A stretch of DNA of 64,000 nucleotides from Bedellia somnulentella (GCA_963576735.1 OY755191.1:10135608-10199607), one strand, 5' to 3'; positions 36,301-48,299 are shown, counted from the stretch's first letter. Translations and numbers: made by a program. The notes: a model not told the origin generated them from the sequence alone.

Positions 36301-39300
36301 GGACATGGTTTTCGATTTGACTCTTTTTTTATAAACGTACCATAGTATAGAAAACGTCTTTATTGTAAATATTACTTTCTACTTTCTATTCATTTCTTTT
36401 TTGGTAAAACATCTTTCCCTAACGAAAAAAACACGTGTCTAGTCTAGTATATAACGGTAATCTTACTAAGGAAGTAGATTTTGATTTTAAGTCCCATTTA
36501 GTTTTTACAATCTTTCTTAACTTCCAGAAGTGGCTTGAGAGTATTTAATTCTGAGGCTTTGGCTGCAAATTTTGCCAAACATGTATTATCATTTATCATC
36601 TACTTTTCAACTTACTTCTGGCATCCAAATCCTGTGATTCCTCATCATCATCATCAGTAACAGGTATCTGCCGCGGTACCGTCAGATATATGGCCAACGT
36701 TTTGATGATGATGGGCATGATAAAGGCCACGATCTGCAACATCATCCGCCTCTCCAGTATGTCTCTTGTCATGTTGTTGGACATCACCATTGACATTATT
36801 CTGAGGGCTATTGATAAACCTGAAATTTATGGTACCATATTGAGAAAATAATAAACTTAAGTTCTTTTTCAAATAGCAACTATTTTAAATATTAAATGAA
36901 GCCAAAAACGTACATTAAATATACAACGTACAAATGAAATAATGAAAGCTAGTAAATATTGATTGCACACGCGCATAAAGATTCACGTTTTTGATCCCGG
37001 GTCGAAAAAGATGTTAAAGAGTTTTGTTTTTCATGAATCATTCCTTAATTTAGCATTTTTATCCCTCTTGACTTCCAGAAGTAGGTGAAGAATTTTTGTT
37101 TAATTTTTTTTCTATTCTTTTTTGCGATATAATGCTAAGAGTACACCTAGTCGGTGCTTAATAAATACTGTCACTGGCCATTTATTATAAAAATAGAACA
37201 CCTAGACAAAAAAATATAAAATGTGTGTGCGATTTCCAATTATTTTTTAATACTAATCTGCTAAATCACAATTAAATTCATATTTTTTTTACGATGGTGT
37301 AGACCTTCAAAGAGAACTGAGTAACAGAAATTGCATTGCATCGTTGCGGCCGTCCAGATAAGACGATATTCAACTTGCTTCAAAAATTAAAAATCACGAT
37401 GATGTTCGTATACCGTACTATCAAAAAGTACAATGAATCCTCTAGTGTCGATGACGAGAAAGAACTGGCAGACTTCGTTCCGTTAGGACTCCAGGGGTGA
37501 TCAAAGCAATCAAGGCGCGTGCGGCAAGAAATCCCGATCGCAAGTAGATATTGATGTCTTTGAAGATGGGTTTAACCAGAAGGACCGTAAAAAAAGTTCT
37601 CGATGAAGACCTGGGACTACGAGCTTACCGAAAAATAGTGGACATATTCTGAAAGCGCGTCTGATAGCTATGAGAGACAAAAAATGCAAAGTATTGCTTA
37701 AGCGGTACGCAAGAAAAAGACACCACGATATCCCGTTTACAGATGATTTTTTTTAGTATTTAGAAGAGATACTACAAAAAAAAGACAGTTTGTACGCTAC
37801 CAGCTCTGCGGCCGCTGAAAACGCCATTCCTAGAGTGCAGCACGGTCATCATCTATCATCAATCATGATTTAGTTGTGAGTGTCCTACTTTGGCCCTTCT
37901 GAAGTGCATTTTTGTGAAAAAGGTGTCAAAACCAGTGCTAAAGTGTACAAAGACACGGTTTTAGATCGCAAAGTATAAGATCTGCCCCAGACACTCTTTA
38001 AAGGACGGCTATTTGTGTTTCAACAGGACTGCTCATAAGGCCAGAATGTCGAGCTATTAAGGCATCAAGATTGGCCCTCATCTAGCCCTGACCTCAATCT
38101 ACTGGATTACAAAATTTAGTAGGAATTGGAGAAGAAGGTCTGTTCTAAACCTCACAAAAATTTGAGTAGTCTAAAGTCATTGACTAAAGCAGTGACCAAT
38201 ATCGACATGAATATGGGCCGTGCTGCTATTGAAGACTGGCCGCTAAGATTGAAGACTTTTGTGAAAAGTAGTGGCAATCGTTTTGAATAAATTTTGTGTT
38301 AAATGTAAGCTAATTAAATATGCTTTGAATTGAAAAATTCTTATTTTGAATATCATGACTAATTTTTATTTTATAGCTAATTTTGTTTGTGACAGAATTT
38401 ATACACCGACTAGATATATATATGTATGTAAATAATCCAAATTTTATACCAATGTGCGCAATGAATGATCCATGTTTGAGTACCAAGCAGTCAAACCCGT
38501 ATTAAGAATTGTATTCATACCAAAATCTCTAACCAAACAAGACGGGCTGTTCATTTCCAAGGCAGCTACAGAGTGCGACCAAATACTGATCCGAGCCAAC
38601 GCTGTCATCACACCCATCAGACCAATCGCCAGTATTCTGAACACCCAGATTGTCGACATCTGAGGTTGAAGCAAAGGCTGGAACTTGCAGAGATCTGCAA
38701 TTAAAAAGCTAAAGTCATCATTTCAGTCTTTGTCATCATTTCAGTGTTTGTATAGCAGTTGTCTATGCCTTATGTCGATGTGTGTTAATTGATTACAATA
38801 TATGGCAGTCTTCGCCATATTGGGCCTCCCTCACCTTGTCACCCCAAGGGCAATGACACAGATTGGCAATGAAGAGATTTATGTTAGGAAATTCATAGCT
38901 TGACCAAATCTGGAGCAGTATTTCCTTACAAAGAGGTAATAGGTTTTTCTTACATAAAGCATGTACCTCGCCAACCCCTCGGGGATATACAGGGATATCT
39001 ATCCAAAAAAAAACACAGGTGCTGTGTAGTGTCGGCTTAGAATAGCACTACCCCAATTCTTCCGGCGGGTGTACGTAAGAGGCAACTTACGGTATTGGGA
39101 TATTAAAGGGATATTTGGGCGATGCGGTTGGAGACCCATCACCAACAACCCTTATTTTACCATCTTTTCCCCACTTAACTTTCCAAAAGTGGCTGAGGAA
39201 TTTCTGATTCCTTAGCTCTGGCTACCCCATTTAGGGATTTATAGCCGTGAGTATATGTATGTATGTATGTATCTATCCAAAAACTAGCAGTGTCGGCTCA

Positions 39301-42300
39301 GAATAGCACCAACTTATATCTATTATTGTATTGGCTATGTCTGCCAACTCGCATAGTGGTGGGAATACCCAAATCACCCTATTTAGGATAGGCCATCGAG
39401 CCCTCCAAGAAGACATATATAGATAATAGTTAATCCCATCCACCTACGAACCAAAATTCATTTTCTAGACTGGATGTATTTCACGAACTTCCCTCTTTTG
39501 AAATTAAAGTTAAAAGGTAAAGTATCTAGTAGAATCGTGTCTATGACGAATAATTTCCCAACATCCTGAAGGAAATTTTATTTGTGATGTTAAATTTATA
39601 GTAAAAATCTTACCATCATTTTCCTGTCGCACAGTGGTGAAAGTTAGGAAGAATAACGGCAAAATAGATAAAGCTGACAAACTCAGCCAAATGAGAATCG
39701 TAGTGATCCTCCTGTTTTGGCCCATCCAGCTTATAAATGGAGCCACCAGCACTTCCATCATCGCTAGGCTTACGAAGAATATGTCTGGAAAATATAAAAG
39801 GTATAGTTAATTTAAAAAAGTGAGAGAGTTTTTTTTTACTTTTTATTCGTAGTGGTGTATTTATTAGTGAAACGATAAGTTGCGAACGAAAACGTTGACG
39901 AAAGTTTTTTCGGTCCTTAATCTATAGTTCCGTTTGAAATTTTATAGAACATAAAATTGTTTTTTTTCCGAAGTGTACAGACACATACAGAAAATTTATA
40001 TAATGACGTCTAAAAATCATGAATTGTTGCATAGAACGGTAAACAAAAAACAACTGATTCAACCGTGACTTCTTGTCCATAATTAATCACAGATTTTATA
40101 TTTCTGACCCTCTGTCTATGAGCATGCCTTAAAATAGCAATATTATTGGTAGCAAGGATTGTTTAAGAATTACGTATTTGATCTGAAGTACCAAGCACTA
40201 AGTACCTAAATTCACGATATTTCTTACATTAGCAAGACCAATACTTTAAATGCATTGAGATACACTCTGCTATTAGTCTATTACACATAGTATAATTAAA
40301 TAACTTTAATTAAACACAAATATTATTATTACACAAGCAAACAATATTCACAATAAGAAAACACATAAGATATTTCAATCATACATTGCTGTGTAGTGTC
40401 GGCTTAGAATAGCACTACCCCATTTCTTCCGGTGGGTGTACGTAAGAGGCGACTAACGGTATTGGGGCTTTTGAGGGATTTTTGGGCGATACGGTTGGAG
40501 ACCCATCACCAACAACCTTTATTTCACCATTTTTTCCCCACTCAACTTTCCAAAAGTGGCTGAGGAATTTCTTATTCCTTAGCTCTGGCTACCCCTTCTA
40601 GGAATTTATAGCCGTGAGTATATGTATGTATGTATGTATGTACATATCCCAAAAAGAGGTAGCCAGAGCTTGAGAATCAAATATAGAATGTTTGGTGATG
40701 GGTAATCGGCCACATAATCCAACAATCGCTTAAAAAGCCCCAATACCCATGGGTATTATTGCTATTCTTAGCCGAGACTTGGCAACTCATACATTATTTT
40801 AAGATAAATGAACATAAACATACTAATAGACTAACATGAATGACGAATGTAATTGGTATTTACATTATATAGATTGTGTGATAAGGTTTATTGTAGTCAT
40901 AATGGAAAACTATCCGATATACCATCTAAACTATACATACATAAATATAATCACGGCCATTAATCCCAAAAAGGAGTAGCCAGAGCTACAGACATTTGGA
41001 AGTTGATAGGGGACAAGCTGGTAGATATTAAGTTTCATTGGTGATAGGTTTCCAACCGAATCGCCCAGGAACTATTTAAAAAAGCCTTATACCCTTAGTC
41101 GCCTCTTACAACACCCATGGGTTGAAAGGGGTAGTGTCATTCTAAGCCGGCACTACACGGCTAAAGCACCACTGTAATATTATCAAGAGTTGAATACTAT
41201 CGAAATACATGGTAAAACTTTGACAACTCTAAACCATGAAAATTGATGTATAAAGTCTTCAAAGTAAGTAGGTACTGTAATTCGAAGTAGTTTTTAAAAG
41301 ATTCATAGTAAAATTTTATGGTCAAAGACATGTCTGATGATTTCATTTCTACGTTTAATCTATAAAATTTAAGGAATGAGATATCAAATTGATCTTGAAA
41401 ATAAATAAGATATGTGATTGAGATAAAAAAACTAGTAGAAACGATAAATGGATGAATCATTACATTTTATCTTATAATCAAAAAAAGAACTACGAGAAAA
41501 TGAACAATCCACAATAAATATAAAATCAAAATAACATTTAATTAACTTAGTATTTTCTAAGATTTTCACGATTGCACATTATAATTGAAATAACTATTGA
41601 TTTTTCGGATATTTTAATCGCGTGTTATTACATTATTTTTAAAGCCCGACGTTTCGAAAACTTTTCAGTTATCATGGTCACGGGAAGACTGAGGTGTTAT
41701 TTGTAATCATAATACAGCACTATAAAATTATTAATACCAACTAGCTCCACAAAATTTTAAGTGACATTTGCATTTAATATTTGGTATGTACAAAAAGAGC
41801 TAATGTTATCTGGAGTCTTGCTAGTGTTCTTCTTTTAGTTTTCTTCTTGTTCTTGCAAATATTAAACGCAAAGTAGTAACTTAAAATTTTGTAAAGGTAG
41901 TTAGTATTAATAATTTTATAGTACTGTATCATGATTAATGACAAATAACACCTCAGTCTTCCCGTGACCATGATAACTGAAAAGTTTTCGAAACGTCGGG
42001 CTTTAAAAATAATGTAATAACACGCGATTAGAATATCCGAAAAATCAATAGTTGTTTCAATTTTAATTAACTTAATTCTAGGGAAATATAGCCGTGAGTA
42101 TATGTATGTATGTAAAATAAAACCTGTATGCTGTTCGGCTTGGAATGGCACTAAACTTTTTCTTCCCCCGAATGGCGTACGTATGAGGCGTCTATGGAAG
42201 TTGGGGTTTTTTTAAGTGGTTGTTGGTCAGGAAATAGTGACTGCGAAATTCTAAATCCTGAAGATCTAGCTACCTTTTTGCGATCTATAGCCATGAGTAT

Positions 42301-43673
42301 ATGAATGTAAGTATTTGAATTTTATCAAAAACCTCTTTGAACTTAAATCCAATCTGCCTCTTCATAAAAAAAAACAAATAAGTAAAACTCTATAACTTAA
42401 TGATAACTTACCATTTATGTAAGGACTCAAAACTCCTTGCTCCACTCCAAGTCGGAGCATAATATGTAGAGCAAACTCATTTAACGACAGAGTAGCGATA
42501 CTGCCAACCAAAATACCTCTAATTTGTCTAGGGTTGAACTTCTTTCTTGTGATCTTCGTCAGTATCCTGTTGGTTAAACCTAAAACAAAAACATGGTTAG
42601 AAACCAAACTTCTTTTCACTTTTACATATATATTTAATAGGGACATCAAAAGCAACAACACATAAACATATAAGTTAACACATAGATGTACTAGTTAACA
42701 TAAAGAAACTTACAAAAAAATAATTGTTTGCGATTCCAGATTTTAGGGCTAGAAAGTATTGACATCATGTCACTTTTTTGGTTATATCTAATATAAAGAT
42801 TTTTTATAATGGTAAGTGAAGACAGACAAACGAACACACAAGTCAGATCTGATATCTCTTAACAACTTCTAATACATCCGCAAAATGTGAGTTGTGTTTA
42901 TACAACAGCAAACGTTCTAAGATAAGGTTGACTTGACATACATCGAAGAGCAAGCACGAGCGCTATTTTATCGACACGATAACGGTTAAAACGAGATGGC
43001 AGTATACGATACTAAGTAAGTGCGTGAGAGATGGCTGCTTTATCCCACGCGATAACTAGTTTAAACACCGCTCGTACTAGCCGGGCAGGTTTAGTTAAAA
43101 TGCAAACACATCTACAATTTTAGACTCGAAGTGAGACCGATTTTAAATGATACTTTACAATTCTTGTACTCAAGGCCATAAATACAAAATAGGATAGCCA
43201 GGATCAGCTAGCTTCAGAATTCGAAAATCCTCTGGCAATTTTGGAGATTGAGTTGGGATAAGGTTGTATCGCCCAACAATCGCTTAGAAAGGCCCAATAC
43301 CCTAATCTCTCTTACGAACACCCACGGGAATAAATGGGATAGTTCTATTCTCAGCCAACACAACTGAGCGTACGAGATTTTATTAATCACAATCAAAGGT
43401 TCATTAAAATCTGACCAACAACGGTTCAAAATTAACTCAGTTAAAATTTTATAGCAACATTGCCAGTACGCGATTAAATTTTATTTCTCGAAATCATCAC
43501 TGCTGTGTGGTCAGAAATAACCAGATTTGAAAATGATTAGTAAAATAAGAGACTGCAAAAATATAAAATCGCACATAAGTTTATTAAAGGTCATTGGGTT
43601 AATTACCTTTTTTTCTAGATCTTTTATGTAGCTCCGCATCTAAAGGATCTTGTAACGTTGCTGACATCTCCAT
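30356..43673 (-). CDS. OATP/SLCO-family organic anion transporter, eleven coding exons
   Basis: Exons, 5' to 3' on the minus strand: 43607-43673 (ATG; the exon itself starts at 43684), 42412-42579, 39614-39784, 38450-38694, 36616-36819, 35959-36167, 34563-34753, 34006-34119, 32572-32699, 31424-31564 and 30356-30513. Together they give about 598 residues. The family is a 12-helix plasma-membrane carrier for organic anions such as steroid conjugates. Evidence: hydrophobic helices in exons 2-7 and 9-11; a TVPRQIP motif after helix 6 (exon 5); FFPTMYRVLSNINA before helix 7 (exon 6); a Kazal-like module across exons 7-9 (EFAPVCDVTNMATYISPC, HAGC, QQCSC, GIC); IIIRSVQLRDISTAMG after helix 10; and a WRCAWIENGECLLHN segment before helix 12. 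Most phases match, but exon 4 to exon 5 is off by one base. The TAA at 30356-30358 overlaps a perfect donor (GTAAGTAC), so a further C-terminal exon is possible. The sequence is strongly diverged; the substrate is unknown. Confidence 0.8.
30538..30731. mobile_element. MITE, second copy of the AGAGCTTATTCC family
   Basis: It carries the same terminal repeats as 12538-12710 in reverse order of the internal sequence, flanked by TTA (30535-30537 and 30732-30734). It sits just upstream of the OATP last coding exon, within the intron, on the genomic side where transcription arrives. Confidence 0.8.
30789..31032 (+). mobile_element. SINE-A in the last OATP intron
   Basis: Full-length sense copy from GTGTAGTGTCGGC to GTGAGTATATGTATG. 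Confidence 0.85.
31243..31320 (-). other. tRNA-like sequence, probably a pseudogene or SINE head
   Basis: The minus strand has TTGGCCGAGTGGATAGGTGA (A-box-like D arm) and GCGGGTTCGATCCTCGC (a fully paired T arm with B box). The acceptor stem does not pair, and no clean anticodon arm forms, so I do not call a functional tRNA. Confidence 0.4.
31594..31838 (-). mobile_element. SINE-A next to OATP exon 10
   Basis: Full-length reverse copy; its tail lies about 30 bases from the exon 10 acceptor. Confidence 0.85.
31868..32100 (-). mobile_element. SINE-A, second in a run of three
   Basis: Reverse copy of the GCAGAGCTAGAAACTCC subtype with a worn 5' end. Confidence 0.75.
32183..32405 (-). mobile_element. 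SINE-A, third in a run of three
   Basis: Reverse copy whose 5' end is lost after AGAAATGGGGTAGCG. Confidence 0.8.
32817..33058 (+). mobile_element. SINE-A abutting the RTE LINE
   Basis: Sense copy ending GCCGTGAGTATATGTATGTA directly before the RTE target duplication. Confidence 0.85.
33069..33747 (+). mobile_element. 5'-truncated RTE-type LINE, C-terminal part of the RT
   Basis: A 10-base target duplication GATCTTTCAT flanks it (33059-33068 and 33748-33757). The open frame 33076-33738 matches the RTE C-terminus: SMNRSKTQCMTN, YVDEYIYLGQIVS, LPILTYGAQTWSLT, KLKWNWAGHLRRMG, GRRKRGRPRRRWRDD and WREKGEAFAQQWD. The tail is ATAAGTATAAGTA. The catalytic RT motifs lie upstream and are absent, so this is dead on arrival although uninterrupted. 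It inserted directly against the tail of a SINE-A. Confidence 0.9.
33758..33964 (+). mobile_element. Helitron fragment of a second family
   Basis: It contains AATGAATAGGCTCCAAAACC and ends ACTACCCGTGAGAAGC...GGGCCACTAG|T at 33961-33964. It follows the RTE target duplication with no gap. Confidence 0.55.
34800..34955 (-). mobile_element. SINE-A, partial, overlapping the OATP exon 7 intron
   Basis: Reverse 3' part from ACATACATATACTCACGG to GGGTCTCTAAACCGCATCGC. Confidence 0.7.
34981..35042 (+). mobile_element. SINE-A 5' fragment
   Basis: Sense fragment GTGTAGTGCAAGAATAGCAC and GGGTGTTCGTTAGAGG. Confidence 0.55.
35075..35215 (-). repeat. LINE 3' UTR repeat (GTCCGTTTAAAGTGGG family)
   Basis: A TATGTATG tail side, ACTCGATTTTGACCCACTTT, AAACGGACC and TATCGAGAATCAAGGACAAT occur in the same order, inverted, as 53320-53470. 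Probably the 3' end of a further LINE. Confidence 0.55.
35424..35632 (+). mobile_element. SINE-A, degenerate
   Basis: Sense copy beginning GCTGTGTAGTGTTAGAATAT and heavily diverged after. Confidence 0.55.
35643..35875 (+). mobile_element. SINE-A, diverged
   Basis: Sense copy with CACTACCCCTTTCTACTCAC, GTGCGATTGGAGACCCATCA and a final GGGATTTAACCGTGAGTG. Confidence 0.65.
37147..38413 (+). mobile_element. Degenerate maT/Tc1-like DNA transposon
   Basis: The ends share an inverted CTAGTCGGTG followed by a loosely matching AATNCTGTCAC. The inner sequence has scattered transposase-like translations: TIKKYNESSSV near the 5' side, and SSPDLNLLDYK, KAVTNIDMNMGRAAIEDWP near the 3' side. Stops and frameshifts are abundant. 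The SSPDLN...LDY layout is that of maT/Tc1-related transposases. It lies in an OATP intron and ends only 36 bases from the exon 4 donor. Confidence 0.75.
39024..39275 (+). mobile_element. SINE-A in an OATP intron
   Basis: Full-length sense copy with a (TATG)n tail. Confidence 0.85.
40391..40642 (+). mobile_element. SINE-A in an OATP intron
   Basis: Full-length sense copy; a partial reverse copy (40643-40785) shares its tail, giving a tail-to-tail pair. Confidence 0.85.
40932..41162 (-). mobile_element. SINE-A in an OATP intron
   Basis: Reverse copy, GGCACTACACGG subtype, with a deletion in its 3' part. Confidence 0.75.
41583..42062. mobile_element. Foldback element with about 155 bp inverted arms
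   Basis: The left arm (about 41583-41738) and right arm (about 41903-42062) are inverted copies containing AAAGCCCGACGTTTCGAAAA and TCATGGTCACGGGAAGACTG. The spacer is about 165 bp. No target duplication or coding frame is evident. It lies in an OATP intron. Confidence 0.75.
42080..42305 (+). mobile_element. SINE-A tail followed by an old SINE-A
   Basis: A tail piece (ATATAGCCGTGAGTATATGT, about 42085) is followed by a worn sense copy, CTGTTCGGCTTGGAATGGCA to GCCATGAGTATATGAATG. Confidence 0.5.
43160..43375 (-). mobile_element. SINE-A, old copy
   Basis: Reverse copy with AATCCTCTGGCAATTTTGGA, ACCCACGGGAATAAATGGGA and a worn 5' end. Confidence 0.5.
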
Positions 43674-43864
43674 CTTGAATTGAACTGGAAATAATAAATA
43701 TGTAATCAGAATCGAAACTTCATGAAAAGCGGAAGTGAGTGTTGTATTTCCTACGCTTATGTATAGCAGTGTATTGTATATATTTGGTACAAGCCCGAGA
43801 AGCTGAGAGCGGTGTGAATGCAATGGATTGGTTCACATCGTACATCCCCGAAGAAGGCCGCGTA

Positions 43865-44115
43865 GTCCCGGCTTAGAAGCCGTGTCTTCACTTAAATGTC
43901 ACTACCCCTTTTTCTCCCGGGGTGTCGTTAGAAGCGACTAAGGTTATGGGACTTATTAAGTTGTTTTTGGGCGATGCGGTTGGAGACCCATCATCAACGA
44001 TACTTTATTTCTAGCATAATATTGTCCCCTGTCAACTTCCGAATGTGTCTGAAGAGTTTATAGCTCTAAAGCTCAGACTATCCCTTTTTGGGATTTATGG
44101 CCGTAAGTATATGTA
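43865..44115 (+). mobile_element. SINE-A upstream of OATP exon 1
   Basis: Sense copy with TGTCACTACCCCTTTTTCTC, GATGCGGTTGGAGACCCATC and GGCCGTAAGTATATGT. Confidence 0.7.
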
Positions 44116-44129
44116 AATAAATAGTAAAT

Positions 44130-44350
44130 GTATGTATCCCCGAAGGTTTGGCAGTGGTTCTAATACTTTCGAAGAGCATGTGACTTGTTGGTCACTGGTG
44201 TTTTGAGTACTCACATTTTACTATGACAGTGCATTCACGTGATAAGTGCTGGCCTATAGACGCTTTATATGAATAATCGGTCATATTACTTAGAACGACT
44301 CAGCTATGTGAGTTTGCTCACGATGTTTCACTCATCGTTGAGCAGAGGGA
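44130..44350 (-). mobile_element. SINE-C fragment
   Basis: It shows TCCCCGAAGG at the tail side, GACAGTGCATTCACGTGATA and GACTCAGCTATGTGAGTTTG in inverted SINE-C order. Confidence 0.55.
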
Positions 44351-44370
44351 AAACCTGGCTAGATAAACAT

Positions 44371-44618
44371 TACATACATACATATACTCACGGCCATACA
44401 TGACAAAAAGGCTTAGCCAGAATTTCAGAGCTAGAAACTCTTTAACCACATTTGGAACTTGATAGACGACAAGATGGTACAAATTAAGTATCTTTGGTGA
44501 TGGGCATCTAACCGCATCACCCAAAAACCACTTCAAAAAGCCCCATACCCTTAATCGCCTCTTACGACACCCGTGAGTAGAATGGGGTAGTGATATTCTA
44601 AGCCGGCATTACACGGCA
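44371..44618 (-). mobile_element. SINE-A
   Basis: Full-length reverse copy of the GGCATTACACGG subtype. A lone tail of a further copy lies at 44641-44680. Confidence 0.8.
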
Positions 44619-44999
44619 AAGTATTCAGTTTACTTAATAATACATACATACATTCATAAACTCACGGCTATAAAACCGACGTTGTCGATAAATTTAATGT
44701 TATCCTAAACCTAACTTCACGACATTATTTTATAAAGAAACCGCTAGCAAATAAAACATGTTTGCAAAATCAAAATCACAGTCCAAAGGTCAAGGTTAAT
44801 TATTTCTGCAAAACTCAAAAATCATCGAACCATTAAATTAATATGTTTATCTATAAATCTTTGGGTGATAATTAGGTAGTAAAGGTTCACAAACAATTTG
44901 CACTGTACACGACACTATTTTGGTTTCTACCACACATAATAAAATAATGTTATATACAATATAATATGTTATTTTTAGTAGAGGACTGCTGCGACACGA

Positions 45000-45185
45000 T
45001 TGAAAACTGAATCGAAAAAGTTCTTACGAAGGCGCAATGTCCACAGTGAAAAGAAGAAAAGAGCATGAATGCAAAGAATTATGAATGTGAAAGAAGTAAG
45101 AGAGATTTGTCAGGATCATACATAGTGGCGATCTAATAGTCTCTGTCTACCCTAATGGGAACAATGGGCATGAGTATAAGTAATT
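45000..45185 (+). mobile_element. LINE-B 3' end
   Basis: It contains GAAAAGAAGAAAAGAGCATG, GTCAGGATCATACATAGTGG, CTCTGTCTACCCTAATGGGA and GGGCATGAGTATAAG in LINE-B order. It is 5' truncated. Confidence 0.6.
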
Positions 45186-45562
45186 AATATAATATAATAC
45201 TTTACTAGGTGTATACGCTGATGCATGGTAGTAAACAATGGAGTAGGTAATGTTGGTATTACAGGAGATCGTACAAAGAGAACGGTGTCGTGTGAAAATA
45301 TTGAGTGGTAAGTCTAAAAGAAAAGTCTGCACCTTAAAAAAATACAGTGTCTAGACAAAAATTTGATAAACTATACATTAAGGGACAAATTTCACGTGAT
45401 ATTATGTAAAATTTTGTGAGATTTTTTCAGTTCTACTTTTTACTTTTGTATCTGTTCTTTTCTTTCGGGTAACAAGACGATATCAATATCGAACTATTCC
45501 TTGAAAGCCTCTTTAGCCTGAGGAAGCTTGCGATAATAATGCATAGAAATAGGCGCGCAAAA

Positions 45563-45792
45563 TTACATACATACATACATACATACACTCACGGCCACAA
45601 ATCCCTAGAAGGGGTAGCCAGAGCTTTTGGAAAGTTAAGTGGGGAAAAGATGGTAAAATAAAGGTTGTTGGTGATGGGTCTCCAACCTCATCGCCCAAAA
45701 ATCCCATAAAAGCCCCAATACCGTTAGTCGCCTCCTACGTACACCCACCGGAAGAAACGGGGTAGTGCTATTCTAAGCCAACACTACACAGC
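45563..45792 (-). mobile_element. SINE-A with small internal deletion
   Basis: Reverse copy lacking the AGGAATTAGAAATTCC segment, otherwise complete. Confidence 0.85.
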
Positions 45793-45954
45793 TAAAAAAT
45801 ATATAGCGCAAAATTATAGCTAAATTATAACATTACAAATAAGTAGTATTCAATTAGGTTGCATGCCAGTTTAATCATAATGACTTACATAGGTTAGGTT
45901 GAGTTCACAACATAAAGATTTGTTATAGCACGTATAGATAGTAGTAGAAGTATT

Positions 45955-46235
45955 GTGGCATACATAGTATGGATGTCGATCCTCGATTTGCGTGAAATGG
46001 GGTAGGTATCGCAGTTTTTACACGCATACACTGTCACATGACTAAGTACAACTCAGCCATTTGGATTATAACTTACGATATTTTCCCCTACCGTTAACAA
46101 CCATGATAAACTAACCACACAAATGAGTTTAGATAAATAAGTGACTTGATAAAAGACAAATTAGTGAAGGCCTAACCCGGGATCTAAAACCCGTGCCAGT
46201 CTGCATAATAATAAAACCTACTGAACTATATTTAA
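45955..46235 (-). mobile_element. SINE-C, diverged
   Basis: It shows CACTGTCACATGACTAAGTA, CAACTCAGCCATTTGG, TTCCCCTACCGTTAACAACC and GGCCTAACCCGGGATCTAAA in inverted SINE-C order. Confidence 0.6.
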
Positions 46236-46259
46236 AAATATATTATAAAACTCTGTGCT

Positions 46260-46510
46260 GTGTAGTGTCGACTTAGAATAGCACTACCCCATTTCTACTG
46301 GTGGGTGTACGTAAGAGGCGACTAACGGTATTTGGGCTTTTTAAGGGATTTTTGAGCGATGCGGTTGGAGACCCATCACCAACAACCTTTATTCTACCAT
46401 CTTTTCCCCATTCAACTTCCAAAAGTGGCTGAGGAATTTCTAATTTCTCAGCTCTGGCTACCTCTTTTAGGGATTTATAGCCGTGAGTATATGTATGTAT
46501 GTATGTATAT
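46260..46510 (+). mobile_element. SINE-A
   Basis: Full-length sense copy. Two old sense copies follow at about 46559-46705 and 46755-46935. Confidence 0.85.
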
Positions 46511-46935
46511 GATAAAAAATCATTTTTGCTTTGTACTTATATAATATACTAAGACAAAGCTGTGGAGGGTTGGCTGAGAAAAGCATTGGACCGTTTTCGT
46601 GGGTGTCGTAAAAGACGACTTAGGGAATTAGGGCTTTCAAGTGATTTCTGGGCGATATAGCTGGAGGTTCATCAACAACAAGCAGCTTATATTTATAGCC
46701 GTGCGTTTAAATGTAGAAAGAAAGAAAGTCAGATTACAACAGCACGCAAAGGTAATAGAATAGCGAAGAATTGGGATTTTTTCCCGTGGCTGTTCGTAAA
46801 AGACGACAAAGGGTATTTCGGCTTTTATTTAAATGACTTCAGTGCGATGCCGTTAGAGCCTTATATTATTTTTCCAATTCAACTTCCAAAAGTGGCAGAA
46901 GAGTATTTCTAAGGATTTATAACCGTGAGTATACA

Positions 46936-48299
46936 ATCAAAATCATTTTTATTGGCATAAAAATGTTACATAATTATAATCGGAACATCACATTTAATTA
47001 TATATGCTAGCATGTATAAATTTAATGTCATTAAAAAAATTACAATAATTTTATTAGTAACAATTATTTAACACAACCGTGAATTACAAATTATATTATT
47101 ATACAGAAAAAAAAACATCAAGTTCATAAAAACATTTCTCAATCAGCATTTTTTTTAGTTCACGTTTCAGTATATTAAGTATTAGAATTTAAATTTCTCT
47201 TGGTACTTTATTATAGATCCTAGCTATCATTACTATATTATATGTATGTGTGTATGTGTGGCTCCAACAGCATTGCTAACAATCACTTTAAAAGTATCAA
47301 TATACTATGGGATAGACTACGAAGGACCAATCAGTTTTAGGAAAGTTTGGCAGCTTTGAAATAATACAACCCCATCTTTACCCTGTGGATGGCTTATGAT
47401 CATGACTAAGCAAATAAGAAAATCGGTGATCTACAATTTTAACATACTAAAAATACTATTAGGACTCCAAATGTCTAATCCCAAATATGATGTATTTCTC
47501 AACGAATATAAAAACAACTTAATTAAATAAACATAAAAAATGGAACAGAACACAGAGCCTGTTATTTTTTAGTTTTGAAAGCAGTTTTCTTTCTGTAGTT
47601 AGACCCCATAGCATGAGGCTTACAATAATCTGAGAGCATTTATTTTAACAGTCTGTGTCCTTACGTTATCTGGTCTTAGCACGTGTTAGGGGAAGTCCAA
47701 TCGCCGCTTTGTACTTACGTAAACTGTTATGTCTACACTACACACTTAAATAAAATTGAAGTGCTTATATTTTGTAATATCAATATGACCCCATTTAACT
47801 AAATTCATATGAATACATGTATACACGATACATATACCATAACAACGTTAAAATTGTTTGTCTGTTTTTTTGCTGACCTTTGAATTGCCTGGACCAATTT
47901 TGACGTGATTTTGACTGTTATATACTCGATTTTAGCAGTAACTTAGGGAACTTTCTATGTGTGATTTTTTATTAGAAGTCAGTAACTATTTTTTTATAGT
48001 ATACGTTAGCGCAACAAATAGCAACTGAGAAGAGAAATGGGCTCATGGGATCCAAAATAGCCATTTCACGAAATTCTCACGCATTCAAACTCGGGGCGGT
48101 TCCCCGGGTAAGTAATAAGTACGACTAAGTCGACTTTCCAAACAATATATTTTAAATGTCTAAAGGTTCCTTTTACAAGGAGGTTTCCGACGAAAGATTC
48201 CGGTTTAAATCCGTCTGAGGATTTGAATGCAGTTTATACTACCTCTCTCACTGATTTTCCAAGTTCCAATTAAATCCATAACTATATTTGTTATAACTA
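46936..48299. other. Intergenic, no gene seen
   Basis: AT-rich with traces of SINE-A near 47250-47300; no coding frame supported. Confidence 0.35.
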
